From: Acidobacteriota bacterium
Lineage (GTDB): Bacteria; Acidobacteriota; Blastocatellia; RBC074
Assembly: GCA_016196035.1 (NCBI GenBank)
Contig: JACPYM010000042.1
Location: 1 to 55,142 of the forward strand
Length of the DNA stretch: 55,142 nt
Direction of reading: 5' to 3'
Shown here: piece after piece, positions 6,260 to 14,873 of the stretch
How the letters are laid out: each line of letters starts with the position of its first letter
Position numbering within the stretch: position 1 is the stretch's first letter
Translations under genes and position numbers: made by a program
The notes under the pieces: model-generated
What the model was told of the DNA's origin: nothing
What the model saw: only the letters and a program-made list of their open reading frames with translations
Database searches by the model: none

Positions 6260-7834
6260 TCAGCGCACATAAATCGTAATCACGCTCTGCACCTCAGTCG
6301 GCACGCGATTCAGTAGGAATGGCCGGAAGCTCCATTGCCGCAAGGCCTCCAACGCCGCATTCCGCAATAGCATTTCGCCCTCCACGACTTCGGCTTTTGA
6401 AAGGTGCCCATACTTTGACAGATAGACCCTGATCACCACCGGCCCTGCAACACCCGTGCTCTTGGCTTGCGGCGGCAACACCGCATTCACCCGCTTGGTC
6501 GCATACTGCAAAAACTCTTTCTCGCTGATCGTGAAGGTCTCGTCTTCCGCCGCACGCGCTGGCGTCTGTTCCGGCGCCGGCCTGGGCCGCCGTTCGACCG
6601 TAGGTTCCGCCGTCGCCGTCGGCCCAGCCACCGCCGCCGCCGTCGGCTCCACCGTAGGGGCCGCTTCCGCCGAGCCGCCCGCCGGTTTCGTATCAACGGC
6701 AATCTCCCCATTCTCATTCGGCTGCGCCGTTTCGGTCATTGCCGCCGCCTGGGCCGCCTCGTACTGCTGCCGCGCCTGCACAATCAAATTCTTCGCCTCG
6801 GCCAGATTCCCGCTCTTCCTGGCATTCATCGCATTCCGCCGCAACTCTTCCGCCTGCCGCCACTGCTCCACGGCTTTCTGTTGCGCCTGCGCATTCACCG
6901 CCGCCCCACGCACCGCGCTTACATCTTTGAGCAATTCCTCAAAGCTCAACGTCTCCGCCAGCCGCGCATTCACCCCATCCCAACTGCCGATCACCTGCCG
7001 ATACAGCCCTTCCGCCAGCTTGAAATTCTCGCGCTTGAACTCAATCTCGCCATCCCGCCAAGCCGCTTCCGCCTGATTGACGTAATCCACAAAATCACGC
7101 TGCTTCCGCTTTTCGCGCACCTTCTTCAACGCCAACTCCGCCGCTGTCCGCACCACCGTCGCGCTGCCCTTATCGCCTTTGTAAAGCGCCCACAGCTTCG
7201 GATAAGCAAACATCCCACCCATTACTAACACACCCAACACCACCAGCTTGCGCACCCCACCAGCAATGGTCTGCCGCGTAGCCTTGCGTTCCTGCAACTC
7301 CCGCTCGTGCCGTGCATGCTGCAAGCGCGCCTGTTCCAACCGTAACGCCTCAGCCCGCGCCTGCTGCGCCGCTTCAGACTGTTCGATACGGACGCGCTCC
7401 GCCTGCGCCTGTTGCTCGCGCCGCTGGCGTTCATCCTCGACCTGCCTGCCCCGCACATCCGCATCCGGATCGCGATAGATCGCCTGCTTGAGTTCCGGCG
7501 GAATCGCCGGTTGGCGGCACACATCGCCGATGGCCTCGATCAAACAATTCACCGCATTCTGATGATCCCGTTCGTTAAACTCGTTCCCGGTCACATGCGC
7601 AAACGAATTCCGCACCTTCAACGCCCACAGCACCCGCGTGAAATTACTCAAGCTGTGCTGACAGGCAATCACCCGCTCGCCCACCTTCGGCTCTCTGCCC
7701 TCATCAGCGGCGGCGACGTCCGGGTTGTACATTTTCAGCAAGTATTCCAGCAGCGTCGTCAGATGCATCAGCTTGCTGCCGGCGTGGCGTTCGTGCTGGA
7801 TTTGGGGGATGGTGAGAAAGTTGGGAGGAAGCAT
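6260..7834 (-). CDS. HEPN-like / coiled-coil / transmembrane / TonB C-terminal fusion
   Basis: The product is 524 aa from ATG 7834 (a TTG three codons earlier is possible; GAGG lies 11 bases upstream of the ATG). Residues below are numbered from that TTG. Part 1 (about 25-125) is an all-helical domain with RNSFAH (R78-H83), matching the RxxxxH catalytic motif of HEPN ribonucleases. Part 2 (130-192) is a Glu/Arg/Gln-rich coiled coil. Part 3 (about 198-217) is one membrane span after basic residues, giving an N-in topology. Part 4 (240-370) is helical and TPR-like. Part 5 (380-430) is a Pro/Ala/Thr linker. Part 6 (445-527) is a TonB-C domain with VVIRVYLSKYGHLSKAEVV and ALRQWSFRPF. The RNase-like part would be cytoplasmic and the TonB-C part periplasmic. 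It follows the RAMP genes directly. HEPN assignment rests on the motif and helical context, not on a search. Confidence 0.75.
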   Translation of the reverse strand: MLPPNFLTIPQIQHERHAGSKLMHLTTLLEYLLKMYNPDVAAADEGREPKVGERVIACQHSLSNFTRVLWALKVRNSFAHVTGNEFNERDHQNAVNCLIEAIGDVCRQPAIPPELKQAIYRDPDADVRGRQVEDERQRREQQAQAERVRIEQSEAAQQARAEALRLEQARLQHARHERELQERKATRQTIAGGVRKLVVLGVLVMGGMFAYPKLWALYKGDKGSATVVRTAAELALKKVREKRKQRDFVDYVNQAEAAWRDGEIEFKRENFKLAEGLYRQVIGSWDGVNARLAETLSFEELLKDVSAVRGAAVNAQAQQKAVEQWRQAEELRRNAMNARKSGNLAEAKNLIVQARQQYEAAQAAAMTETAQPNENGEIAVDTKPAGGSAEAAPTVEPTAAAVAGPTATAEPTVERRPRPAPEQTPARAAEDETFTISEKEFLQYATKRVNAVLPPQAKSTGVAGPVVIRVYLSKYGHLSKAEVVEGEMLLRNAALEALRQWSFRPFLLNRVPTEVQSVITIYVR

Positions 7835-7969
7835 CGCAGCCAAAACCTCATTTCCGCTTGCTCGATTGAGGAAAAGATTACGTTGAGATAGCTCTTCAAA
7901 GGCTCAATTGCCCATGTTCAATAGACCAACACCCGTCATAACCAGGCAAAGACGAATCAGCAACGCGCA

Positions 7970-8178
7970 AATCAGTTAATACCGCGCACCAATCGTTCTT
8001 CGCCAAGCACCAATCGGACTGTGCAGCGCATCAATCGGTTTGTGCAAGGCGCCAATCGGTTTATGCAGCGCGCAGGCCGGGCTTTACAACGCGCAAATCG
8101 AGTTGGCAGCGCACCAAGCGGTTTGTGCAGGGCGCAAAGCGCTCTTTACAAGCTGAACATCGGTTTGTGCAAGACAAA
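7970..8178. repeat. Array of about ten degenerate 21-bp tandem repeats (iteron-like)
   Basis: The core aatcg (or a variant) recurs at 7970, 7991, 8012, 8033, 8054, 8075, 8096, 8116, 8137 and 8158, a spacing of 21 bases with a single 20. The consensus is roughly gcgcaccaatcggtttgtgca. It lies in the 566-base spacer between the last RAMP gene and the HEPN-TonB gene, upstream of the latter. A period of 21 equals two helical turns, so all copies face one side of the DNA. Copies are too short and have no unique spacers, so this is not a CRISPR array. The rest of the spacer (8179-8400) shows nothing recognisable. Confidence 0.8.
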
Positions 8179-8400
8179 AATCATTTTCGCTGTAGCCAAA
8201 AGCACACGGGTTTGCGCATTGCCACGCCCGGGCGAGGTCTTCCGCACCTTGGCGGAGAGCCTGCCTTCGTAAATTGGAAAAGAGCTAACCGCTCAACGCT
8301 CCTGGCGCCCTCGCTCGACGCATTGGCCGGTGAGTTGCTCAATGGCGGCGGTTTGGGGGTAGTGAGCGGTCGGGTGAAGTTGAGAATAGCCATTTTGTTC

Positions 8401-10560
8401 TCAATCATTCTGCCGCCACCTTTTCAGATCATCGGGCACGCCTGCAACCTGCTCAGTAAAAGGAAGTATTTGCGCGCGCCGATCTCTGATCTTCTCCGGC
8501 TTGCGGTTTTTCATAAACCACTCGAAGTTTTTAGCGTTCGTCCCCTCCAGCAATGGGTAGTGTGTTAATAGCTGGTAAACCACCGGGAATTGCAGAATCG
8601 CGCTAAGATCAACAATGTTCGATAACTGCTCGAAGGGCTGACCAAATCGTTGCTTCATCCAATCTTGAAATACAGCCACGTACTCTTCCCGCCAATTGGA
8701 AGCCGCTTGGTTTCCTTCTTCAAAGGATTCATGTGTAGCTGAAAAGAGCTTTTGGTAGCGTGTATTCCGGTCAATCAAGACAACATCCTCGACAATAATG
8801 GCGACGCTGCCCAATCCAATTGGCTTTCCCATGCCCATTTTATGAGCCATCCCATCATCTAGCGCTAAACTCCATAACAACGCTCCCAGTTCGTAACCTT
8901 CGAGATTGGAAAAACGAACCATGAAGCGGAACTCGTTCTCCGCAGCCAGTAGGCGGACAGTGGCGTTTTGCGAGTTCTGCTTCCTCATCCCTTGTTTCTC
9001 TTGCCATTGATATTGGCCTTTATCTTTCTGGTGCCAATAAAATTTGCGCCCTCGCAAGCGCATGAACTCATCATCGTAGTTACGATGTCGCGGGTGTTTC
9101 CCACCAATCCATACGCCAGTTGGGTCATCAGCATTCACTAGATAGAACTCGCAGGATGTGGGTTTGGGAGAACTCAAGATTTCGAGCGTGACCTCTGCTG
9201 CATGCTTGACTTTATCGCCGATGAAGTGGGCGTCCGAGAATGAAACCCTTCCGGCGTATGAAGACCGTTGAGGTGATCCCTGCTTTGCTTCACTGACAAA
9301 GCCGAACAGCCGCGCAGTCGGATCAAGTTGTTGATTATCAGTGGCCGGATGAAAGAAAGGATCGAGCAAATCCCTCACTGAATGCCGATACCTGTATCGT
9401 GGTATCGAGACATAACCCAAATCGCATGCATCACCGTTACTTTCGCGGAAGTAGACCAGTTGCCCTTCTTTCAATGGGTAGTTGTCACGTTTGAGAATTT
9501 CTGCGGCAACAAACGCATTTTCAGAACTGTCGCGTTGCTGCTTGGCACGCTCTTGCTGTGCCTTGATCAATTCGTTGTAGGCTTTCACTTCCTCAGTAGA
9601 AAACCGAAAAAGTTTCTTCTCAGCCTCATAAAAAAACTTTTCACTACGCTTCAAACTATCGCCGGTTTCATTCGTAATGATGTGCCTGCCGGTCAGTTTC
9701 ACGTAGCCTTTTTTGGCTTTGAGTTGATCCGGCTTTTGTTTATGCAAGGCGACGACGATCTCGTTATTATTGGCGGTATTGCCAAGCTCGGCCCAGACTT
9801 CATCACCATCCGTTGCCCAACTCGCATCTCGATCAAGGACATCAAAAGGCACTCTGACTGTCCTCATCTTTTGTATCTCACCAGGCATATTTTGCGTCGG
9901 CAATTTAATAACTCTTCCTGCTGCTCTGAATTCACCTGGTAAGCTACGCCGATCTAACTGTTTTGAGCTAATGGCGGTAAAGCCACTGTTTGTTGCAGCC
10001 TCAAACACTGAACGGACGGCACCGCGAATGGTTGAGCCGTGAATCATTGGGGTGCGTGGTTTATTAGATGGCGCTTCTGTCGAGCAGTAATCCATCTGTT
10101 TGTGGCCTTTTGTTTCACTACCCTCTTCTGTGTCCTGTTTGATCGTGCGGGAATCCGGCGTGAAAAAAGGAGTCAGCGTTCTTAATCGGCAAGTGATCGT
10201 ACCTGACAATCCATGAAAACTATTATGTGGTACAAAGGCTTTTTTGAACGCAGTTTCTTGTTCTGGCAAGGGGCTGGCAATTCGCACAAAATTATATGGG
10301 TTTCTGAACTGGCGTGGCCCGCCACAATAATTCGGTGGGTCAGGTAACGTAATGCTTTCAAAACGATCCTCGCCTATGCGCCCGACTCTTGGCTCGCCCT
10401 TGTTACCCGCAGGAACGAAATGAAGGCTATCCCCCACATTGAGTAGGTTAAGGTCTAAATCTTTGAGTACCGCTTTATCGGCCACATAGACTTTTCCATC
10501 AGTCCCTGAAATGCGAAGAATTCTTCTTTGGCGATCAATCTGAGAAATTTTCCCCTGCAT
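8401..10560 (-). CDS. Large TIGR03986-type RAMP (Cas7-like) with N-terminal OB-like extension
   Basis: A 719-aa protein. The first 70 residues (MQGKISQIDRQRRILRI and following) read like a small OB-fold RNA-binding domain. The block PYNFVRIASPLP then matches the N-terminal signature of TIGR03986 RAMPs, followed by the loop IHGSTIRGAVRSVFEAA and, near the C-terminus, HKMGMGKPIGLGSVAII, the Gly-rich RAMP loop. GRVSFSDAHF precedes a WIGGKHPRHRNYD segment. Such proteins are backbone or accessory subunits of III-D-like complexes that bind crRNA or target RNA. AGAGGGA lies 7 bases before the start. It is a paralogue of the next gene upstream, 41 bases away. Confidence 0.85.
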   Translation of the reverse strand: MQGKISQIDRQRRILRISGTDGKVYVADKAVLKDLDLNLLNVGDSLHFVPAGNKGEPRVGRIGEDRFESITLPDPPNYCGGPRQFRNPYNFVRIASPLPEQETAFKKAFVPHNSFHGLSGTITCRLRTLTPFFTPDSRTIKQDTEEGSETKGHKQMDYCSTEAPSNKPRTPMIHGSTIRGAVRSVFEAATNSGFTAISSKQLDRRSLPGEFRAAGRVIKLPTQNMPGEIQKMRTVRVPFDVLDRDASWATDGDEVWAELGNTANNNEIVVALHKQKPDQLKAKKGYVKLTGRHIITNETGDSLKRSEKFFYEAEKKLFRFSTEEVKAYNELIKAQQERAKQQRDSSENAFVAAEILKRDNYPLKEGQLVYFRESNGDACDLGYVSIPRYRYRHSVRDLLDPFFHPATDNQQLDPTARLFGFVSEAKQGSPQRSSYAGRVSFSDAHFIGDKVKHAAEVTLEILSSPKPTSCEFYLVNADDPTGVWIGGKHPRHRNYDDEFMRLRGRKFYWHQKDKGQYQWQEKQGMRKQNSQNATVRLLAAENEFRFMVRFSNLEGYELGALLWSLALDDGMAHKMGMGKPIGLGSVAIIVEDVVLIDRNTRYQKLFSATHESFEEGNQAASNWREEYVAVFQDWMKQRFGQPFEQLSNIVDLSAILQFPVVYQLLTHYPLLEGTNAKNFEWFMKNRKPEKIRDRRAQILPFTEQVAGVPDDLKRWRQND

Positions 10561-10601
10561 AGTTGTGTCCCTCTATTCGAGTTCAAGTCTGTCTAGTCAA
10601 C

Positions 10602-12686
10602 TCAGCGCGACGCACGCACACCAATCGGCGATGTTGCCGCCTTCACCCCGCTAACCGCCAACGGGTCAGGTAGCACCGGGCGGTCTTTGTATTCATTGCC
10701 AAGCTGCGGATGTTCGATCAACAAGTAGCGCGTGCGATCAGCCCACTGCGCATTCCATTCGCGCCATTCGAGCATTGCCAACAACATCTGAATGCGCGGG
10801 ACATCAGCCAGCTTGCCGGTCTTAGGCGCGACCGCCTTCAGCACGAAACGTTCAAAGGCCGTCAGCAATTCAGCCAGCTTGGCGGCATCAGCCTCAGCCG
10901 CGCCATCCGCAAACCTGCCACCGTCAAAGAGCCGCGCATAACGTTCGCGCCGCTCGGTCAGATGCAGCGTCATCGTAATCTTAACCGCGCCCATTCCCAG
11001 CGGTTTGCCCATGCCGAGTTTGTGGCAATAGTTCTTGCCTGCTTCGCCCGGTAAACAAAGCGCCCAAGCCAGCGCGCCCAATTCGTAAGCGCGCAGGTTC
11101 TCGAAATGCACGCGGAAGCAGAAGCGCACGCCAGCCTTGACCGGTTCAATGCGGGTCAGTTGCGATTCCTTCGTCTTGTCATCGGCCAGCGGAATCTTCG
11201 CGTCGCCCTTGTGCCAGTAAAACTTGTGCCCGCGAATCTCGGCCCCAGTGCTGAAATGAGCGAGCGAACCGCGCAAATCCGGGTCGTGCCCCTGCGTTTT
11301 GTCCTGCACGAGGTAATGCTGAAAGGTGGTGATCTTTGGGCCGCTCAACGGCGCGGGCTTGATGGCAGCCGTGCTGTACCACACGCCATTTTTGCTGCCC
11401 ACAAAGCGGGCATCGCTGAAAGAGACACGACCGGCGCGTTGCTTGATTTCTTTGCGCGCATCGAGATTGCCTGGCTCTTCTTCTACCCAGCCGAAGATCG
11501 CTTCGGCCAGATCGGGCTGGCTGGCATCTTGCCGCAAGCTGGCCGGGATGAAATCGCGCACCGCCGCCAGCCCGCCGTCTTCATTCCGCGCGGGGATGCG
11601 GAAGTTCGGCGTGTGGCCGAACCAGAAGACCCCGCCATCTTTGGCGGTCACATAAAACACTGGCGCGCCTTCTTCCAAGCCGCCTTCCGCCCAGAGTTCA
11701 TCGCGCTGGAACGGCGTCAGGCTCTCGCGGTAAGCGTCCAGCATTTTGGACGCAATCTTCAATGGCTTGGCGCGCTCGTCCGCTTCCAATACCAGCGCGT
11801 GATTGCGGCGCGGCGAAGCCTGCTCGTCCTTGCCGCCTTCGATCATGCTGCCGCTGCAAACCAGCACGCCGCGCTGTTGGTAGTTGTCTTCCACATCGCC
11901 GATCTGCGTGATGCGCACGAACGTGCCGCGTTTGCCGCGCTCGTTGACGGCGTTGAAGCTGACCTTGAAATACTCCGGCCAATAATCCCAATCATCGAAG
12001 CGGTAGAAATCCTTGATCGCCTCGCTGGGGATTTTGGCCTCTTTGACTTTCAGGTAAGCGGCCTGTTCCGTCCAGCCTTTTTGTTTGGGCTTGAGCGCGG
12101 GTTGAATCGTCCAATCGCCATTGGGTTGCTGGCGCAAATATCCGGCCAGCACGTTGCGGCTGAACGCACCGATGACGTCTCGATACGGTTCGGCCAGCGG
12201 GTCTTCGCGCGCAGCCGCGACTGCGCGGAAGGTGACTTTCACCGTGTCATTCACCCAACGCATTTTGCCGTACCCGGCAATCTCGATCAGCCCGCGAATC
12301 ATCCCGCGCAAACTGCTGCCAGGGATGGCGGGCGCGGGGCGGCCTTCGACGGTTTGCTTAGGGTCAGTTGAATAAAAGCCCGCGCGCTCCTTCTTCCGCT
12401 CAGCCTGTTCAGCCTCGGTCAGCTTGCGTTCTTCTGCCGGGTCGTACTTTTCGTGCTGTTCGCGCGTCATCAGCCCGCGCACGTATGTGGGTGAACACGT
12501 CACCAACTCGCAATCGAACCAGCCGGTATGCGTGTCCTCTTCGTAGCTGTTCAGCTTCGGCAGCTTATCTTGGTCAACGGTGATGACCTTTTCCGGCAAT
12601 GGCACGAAGTTGTAAGGCGCGCGTGCCGTGCGTTGCGGGCGTGTCGGATTGAAATGCTTGAGCCGGTTGTTATTGCCTGTTGCCAT
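10602..12686 (-). CDS. Large TIGR03986-type RAMP (Cas7-like) protein
   Basis: A 694-aa protein with the same landmarks as its downstream paralogue: APYNFVPLPEKV at about 23-34, the loop AIPGSSLRGMIRGLIEIAG, GRVSFSDARFVG, and the C-terminal Gly-rich loop HKLGMGKPLGMGAVKI. It lacks the OB-like N-terminal extension and starts with a short basic tail. The start is fixed by AAGGAGGT 5 bases upstream and overlaps the csx19 end by 17 bases, so translation is probably coupled. As a RAMP it should be part of the type III ribonucleoprotein. Which position it takes (Csm5-like cap or an extra backbone unit) cannot be told from sequence alone. Confidence 0.87.
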   Translation of the reverse strand: MATGNNNRLKHFNPTRPQRTARAPYNFVPLPEKVITVDQDKLPKLNSYEEDTHTGWFDCELVTCSPTYVRGLMTREQHEKYDPAEERKLTEAEQAERKKERAGFYSTDPKQTVEGRPAPAIPGSSLRGMIRGLIEIAGYGKMRWVNDTVKVTFRAVAAAREDPLAEPYRDVIGAFSRNVLAGYLRQQPNGDWTIQPALKPKQKGWTEQAAYLKVKEAKIPSEAIKDFYRFDDWDYWPEYFKVSFNAVNERGKRGTFVRITQIGDVEDNYQQRGVLVCSGSMIEGGKDEQASPRRNHALVLEADERAKPLKIASKMLDAYRESLTPFQRDELWAEGGLEEGAPVFYVTAKDGGVFWFGHTPNFRIPARNEDGGLAAVRDFIPASLRQDASQPDLAEAIFGWVEEEPGNLDARKEIKQRAGRVSFSDARFVGSKNGVWYSTAAIKPAPLSGPKITTFQHYLVQDKTQGHDPDLRGSLAHFSTGAEIRGHKFYWHKGDAKIPLADDKTKESQLTRIEPVKAGVRFCFRVHFENLRAYELGALAWALCLPGEAGKNYCHKLGMGKPLGMGAVKITMTLHLTERRERYARLFDGGRFADGAAEADAAKLAELLTAFERFVLKAVAPKTGKLADVPRIQMLLAMLEWREWNAQWADRTRYLLIEHPQLGNEYKDRPVLPDPLAVSGVKAATSPIGVRASR

Positions 12687-13278
12687 TACGTACCTCCTTG
12701 GTTAAATCCCGTTCTTCCAGTCCAACCAGGCGACTGCATTTGATGATGGCCTGACCGTCTTCGTCTTCGCTCAAGTAATGGTGAACGAGCAAAGCCAACC
12801 GATGGTCATTATCAATCTGAACTGTGCGCGGCACGACCTGTCGCAGGCCGGTGCTTTCCTCTCGAATTGCCATGAAATCATCAGTCAGCTTGGCGACTTC
12901 GCGATTGCCGAGCAGGAGTTGATGTTCCGGGATGAATTCCGCGCCGGGTTGGTCAAGCACTTTGCGCCCGCGCCATTCGCTGTCCGACAAACGCCAGATG
13001 AACAATTCACCTTGCGAGCCGAAGAGGCGGCATTGTTGAATCGTCAACGTGCGCAACGGGGGCGTCCAATCTTGATATGCGGCAACCAGCAGTTCGCCGT
13101 TTTCTACGCGCCCCCACAGCACGCCGTCATCCAGATGAATCAGCGCATAAATCTGTTCGCCGGGCGCGGCTAAATCACCCGACTGCTCCACCAGCCACAC
13201 GCCTTTGTTTTCAGCAAAGTTGTCGCGCGGTGTTATGGGCGTCAGTTTGGGCAAAGGCGCCGGTTTGAATTCGGTCAT
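12670..13278 (-). CDS. csx19: Csx19-like type III-D subunit (TIGR03984 type)
   Basis: A 202-aa acidic protein. The pattern YALIHLDDGVLWGRVENGEL, then QQCRLFGSQGELFIWR, WRGRKVLD, LLLGNRE, GLRQVVP, and VHHYLSEDEDGQAII with CSRLVGLE fits the Csx19 family that marks III-D loci. The biochemical role is poorly defined; it is thought to be a structural part of the III-D complex. The start overlaps the stop of the preceding Cas7 fusion gene by 4 bases (ATGA). Identification is by recall of the family pattern, not by a search. Confidence 0.78.
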   Translation of the reverse strand: MTEFKPAPLPKLTPITPRDNFAENKGVWLVEQSGDLAAPGEQIYALIHLDDGVLWGRVENGELLVAAYQDWTPPLRTLTIQQCRLFGSQGELFIWRLSDSEWRGRKVLDQPGAEFIPEHQLLLGNREVAKLTDDFMAIREESTGLRQVVPRTVQIDNDHRLALLVHHYLSEDEDGQAIIKCSRLVGLEERDLTKEVRNGNRQ

Positions 13279-14873
13279 GATTGTTTCTCCTTCAGCGCAG
13301 CCAACTCAGTCCACGGCACTTGTTGTAGTTGGGCGACGCAATGCTCAAGCTTGTCCGCCGCCGTTGCGTCATCAAACGCAAGCGCGCTGCTATCCTGCGC
13401 CGTCAGCGTGACGGTCAACGGCGCTTTGCCCCACGCGCGCCAACGCAACGTAGCCGTCTGCCCGCGCAAGCGCCCGCGCCCGACGCTGCTTGCGCCGCCG
13501 AGCGGCAAGTCGCCGAGCCAAAGGTCTTTCAGCACCAGCAACAACAAACCGATTTCGGCTTCGCTTTGGTCGTTGGGAATCAGATGGAGCTTGAGCTTGA
13601 GGTTGGCCTGCCCGCCGAAATGCGGCGCTTCTTCCAGCAAGGCCGCCTCGATGGTGCCTTGCGTGAAGCGGTCAATCTTGATGCGCGTTTGCACCAGACT
13701 CTGGCCGCCGTTGACGAACTCTTCGTTGACTAACACTCGGCTGGCGCGCGCCTGTTTGGCATCCTTGATCTCGTGTGGGCCAAATATCTCGTTGATGAAT
13801 GCTTGCACGCCTTCGCGCTTTCGTTCGTCCGCGCCTGCCAGCGTATTGGCGATGCGTTGCGCACGTTGCCGCAGCGCGCCCGCGACACTGGTGCCGGGCA
13901 AGACCGCCTGCCGCTTGCCCGTGCGCGGATTGTGCGTTTGCATATGCACGGTGTCTGGCCCGCGATCCTGTTCATCAAAACCGGAGCGCACGAGCAACGA
14001 ACCGTCTACGGCCAAACTCGCGTCAATCTCGAAGCTCTCGCGCAAGTCCTTCACGCTTTGCAATTCGTCGAGCGAGACGCCCAGCAAGCCCGCGATGTCG
14101 CTGCCAGATGTTGGCTTCGGCCTGGCTTTCACCCATTCGGGATGCTCTGCCGCCAGCCACGCCACCAACTCTGCCGGTTTGTTCAATTCGTAGCGTGTGA
14201 CTTCCCATTGCCTAACTTCGCAACAGCCGAAGCCGCGCCGCTTGCGCGCGCCCAACCTGATCTCGCCCGTGCCCAGTCCACGCAACGCAAGCGTCAATGC
14301 GCATAGGCGGTCTTGATTCAAGTTGGCGTGCTTGTCCAACAACAACTCAAAGCGCAGCCCGAACTCCGTTCCGGCGGGCAACAACTGGTAATCGAACTTC
14401 TTCTCGTCAGTGGCGGTGCGGGTTTCCGCGTCAATCGCCACACCGTCACGCCATTCGATCTGTGCAGGGGGTGAACTGTAAGCGTCGTCAACGATCAACG
14501 GGCTTTGCTCACCGTCTTTGTACCCACGATGTCCGCCAAACAATCTGCCTGCCAGAATTTCTGACTCGTATTGGGCACCATCCTTGAAATCTTCCTGCTC
14601 GCTACGTGACGGATGCGCGAGTTCGTACCCCCATTGCCACTCGCGCAGAAAGTTGCGCAAAGCCCCGGCCAGCGATGCGCCGGGAATCAACGCACGCTTG
14701 GTCACTTCATCCAACAGCAGTGGCAAATCAGTCGCCGCATCGGCGTCGCCGTTGCCGAAATGGGCGGGGCGCGTCAACACCAGCTTGCCCGTAACAATGA
14801 TGCGCGCCGTCAGATTGCGATGCGTGGTACGTGGGCGGTGGATGGCGACCGGCATGATAGGTGACTGATTCAT
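13275..14873 (-). CDS. Fused double Cas7 (Csm3-like RAMP-RAMP) protein
   Basis: A 532-aa protein with two consecutive Csm3-like domains. Domain 1 (about 20-225) has the start block HFGNGDADAATDLPLLLDEV, the loop IPGASLAGALRNFL (63-76) and the Gly-rich loop GARKRRGFG. Domain 2 (about 282-500) repeats the order: LLVRSGFDEQDRG, LPGTSVAGALRQRAQ (325-339), the thumb-like RIKIDRFTQGTIEAAL (397-411) and SSVGRGRLRGQ. Asp residues near the expected target-cleaving position are present in both (D49 region, D307 region), so RNA cleavage is plausible. Cas7 fusions are typical of III-D/III-E-like loci. It overlaps csx10 and csx19 by 4 bases on each side, indicating tight translational coupling. Confidence 0.88.
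   Translation of the reverse strand: MNQSPIMPVAIHRPRTTHRNLTARIIVTGKLVLTRPAHFGNGDADAATDLPLLLDEVTKRALIPGASLAGALRNFLREWQWGYELAHPSRSEQEDFKDGAQYESEILAGRLFGGHRGYKDGEQSPLIVDDAYSSPPAQIEWRDGVAIDAETRTATDEKKFDYQLLPAGTEFGLRFELLLDKHANLNQDRLCALTLALRGLGTGEIRLGARKRRGFGCCEVRQWEVTRYELNKPAELVAWLAAEHPEWVKARPKPTSGSDIAGLLGVSLDELQSVKDLRESFEIDASLAVDGSLLVRSGFDEQDRGPDTVHMQTHNPRTGKRQAVLPGTSVAGALRQRAQRIANTLAGADERKREGVQAFINEIFGPHEIKDAKQARASRVLVNEEFVNGGQSLVQTRIKIDRFTQGTIEAALLEEAPHFGGQANLKLKLHLIPNDQSEAEIGLLLLVLKDLWLGDLPLGGASSVGRGRLRGQTATLRWRAWGKAPLTVTLTAQDSSALAFDDATAADKLEHCVAQLQQVPWTELAALKEKQS

Noticed and set aside
7970-8178. CRISPR array next to the cas genes
   Set aside because: The period is only 21 bases, there are no unique spacers and the copies are degenerate; it is a plain tandem repeat.
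8181-8408. 75-aa minus-strand ORF overlapping the stop of the 719-aa RAMP gene (ATGATTGA)
   Set aside because: The overlap geometry resembles the RT/small-ORF pair, but the sequence is Pro/Ser/Arg-rich, runs through repeat-like DNA and shows no protein-like pattern.
11106-12371. 421-aa plus-strand ORF antisense to the RAMP gene
   Set aside because: Opposite-strand shadow in GC-rich coding DNA; the minus frame has full RAMP motifs and a ribosome site.
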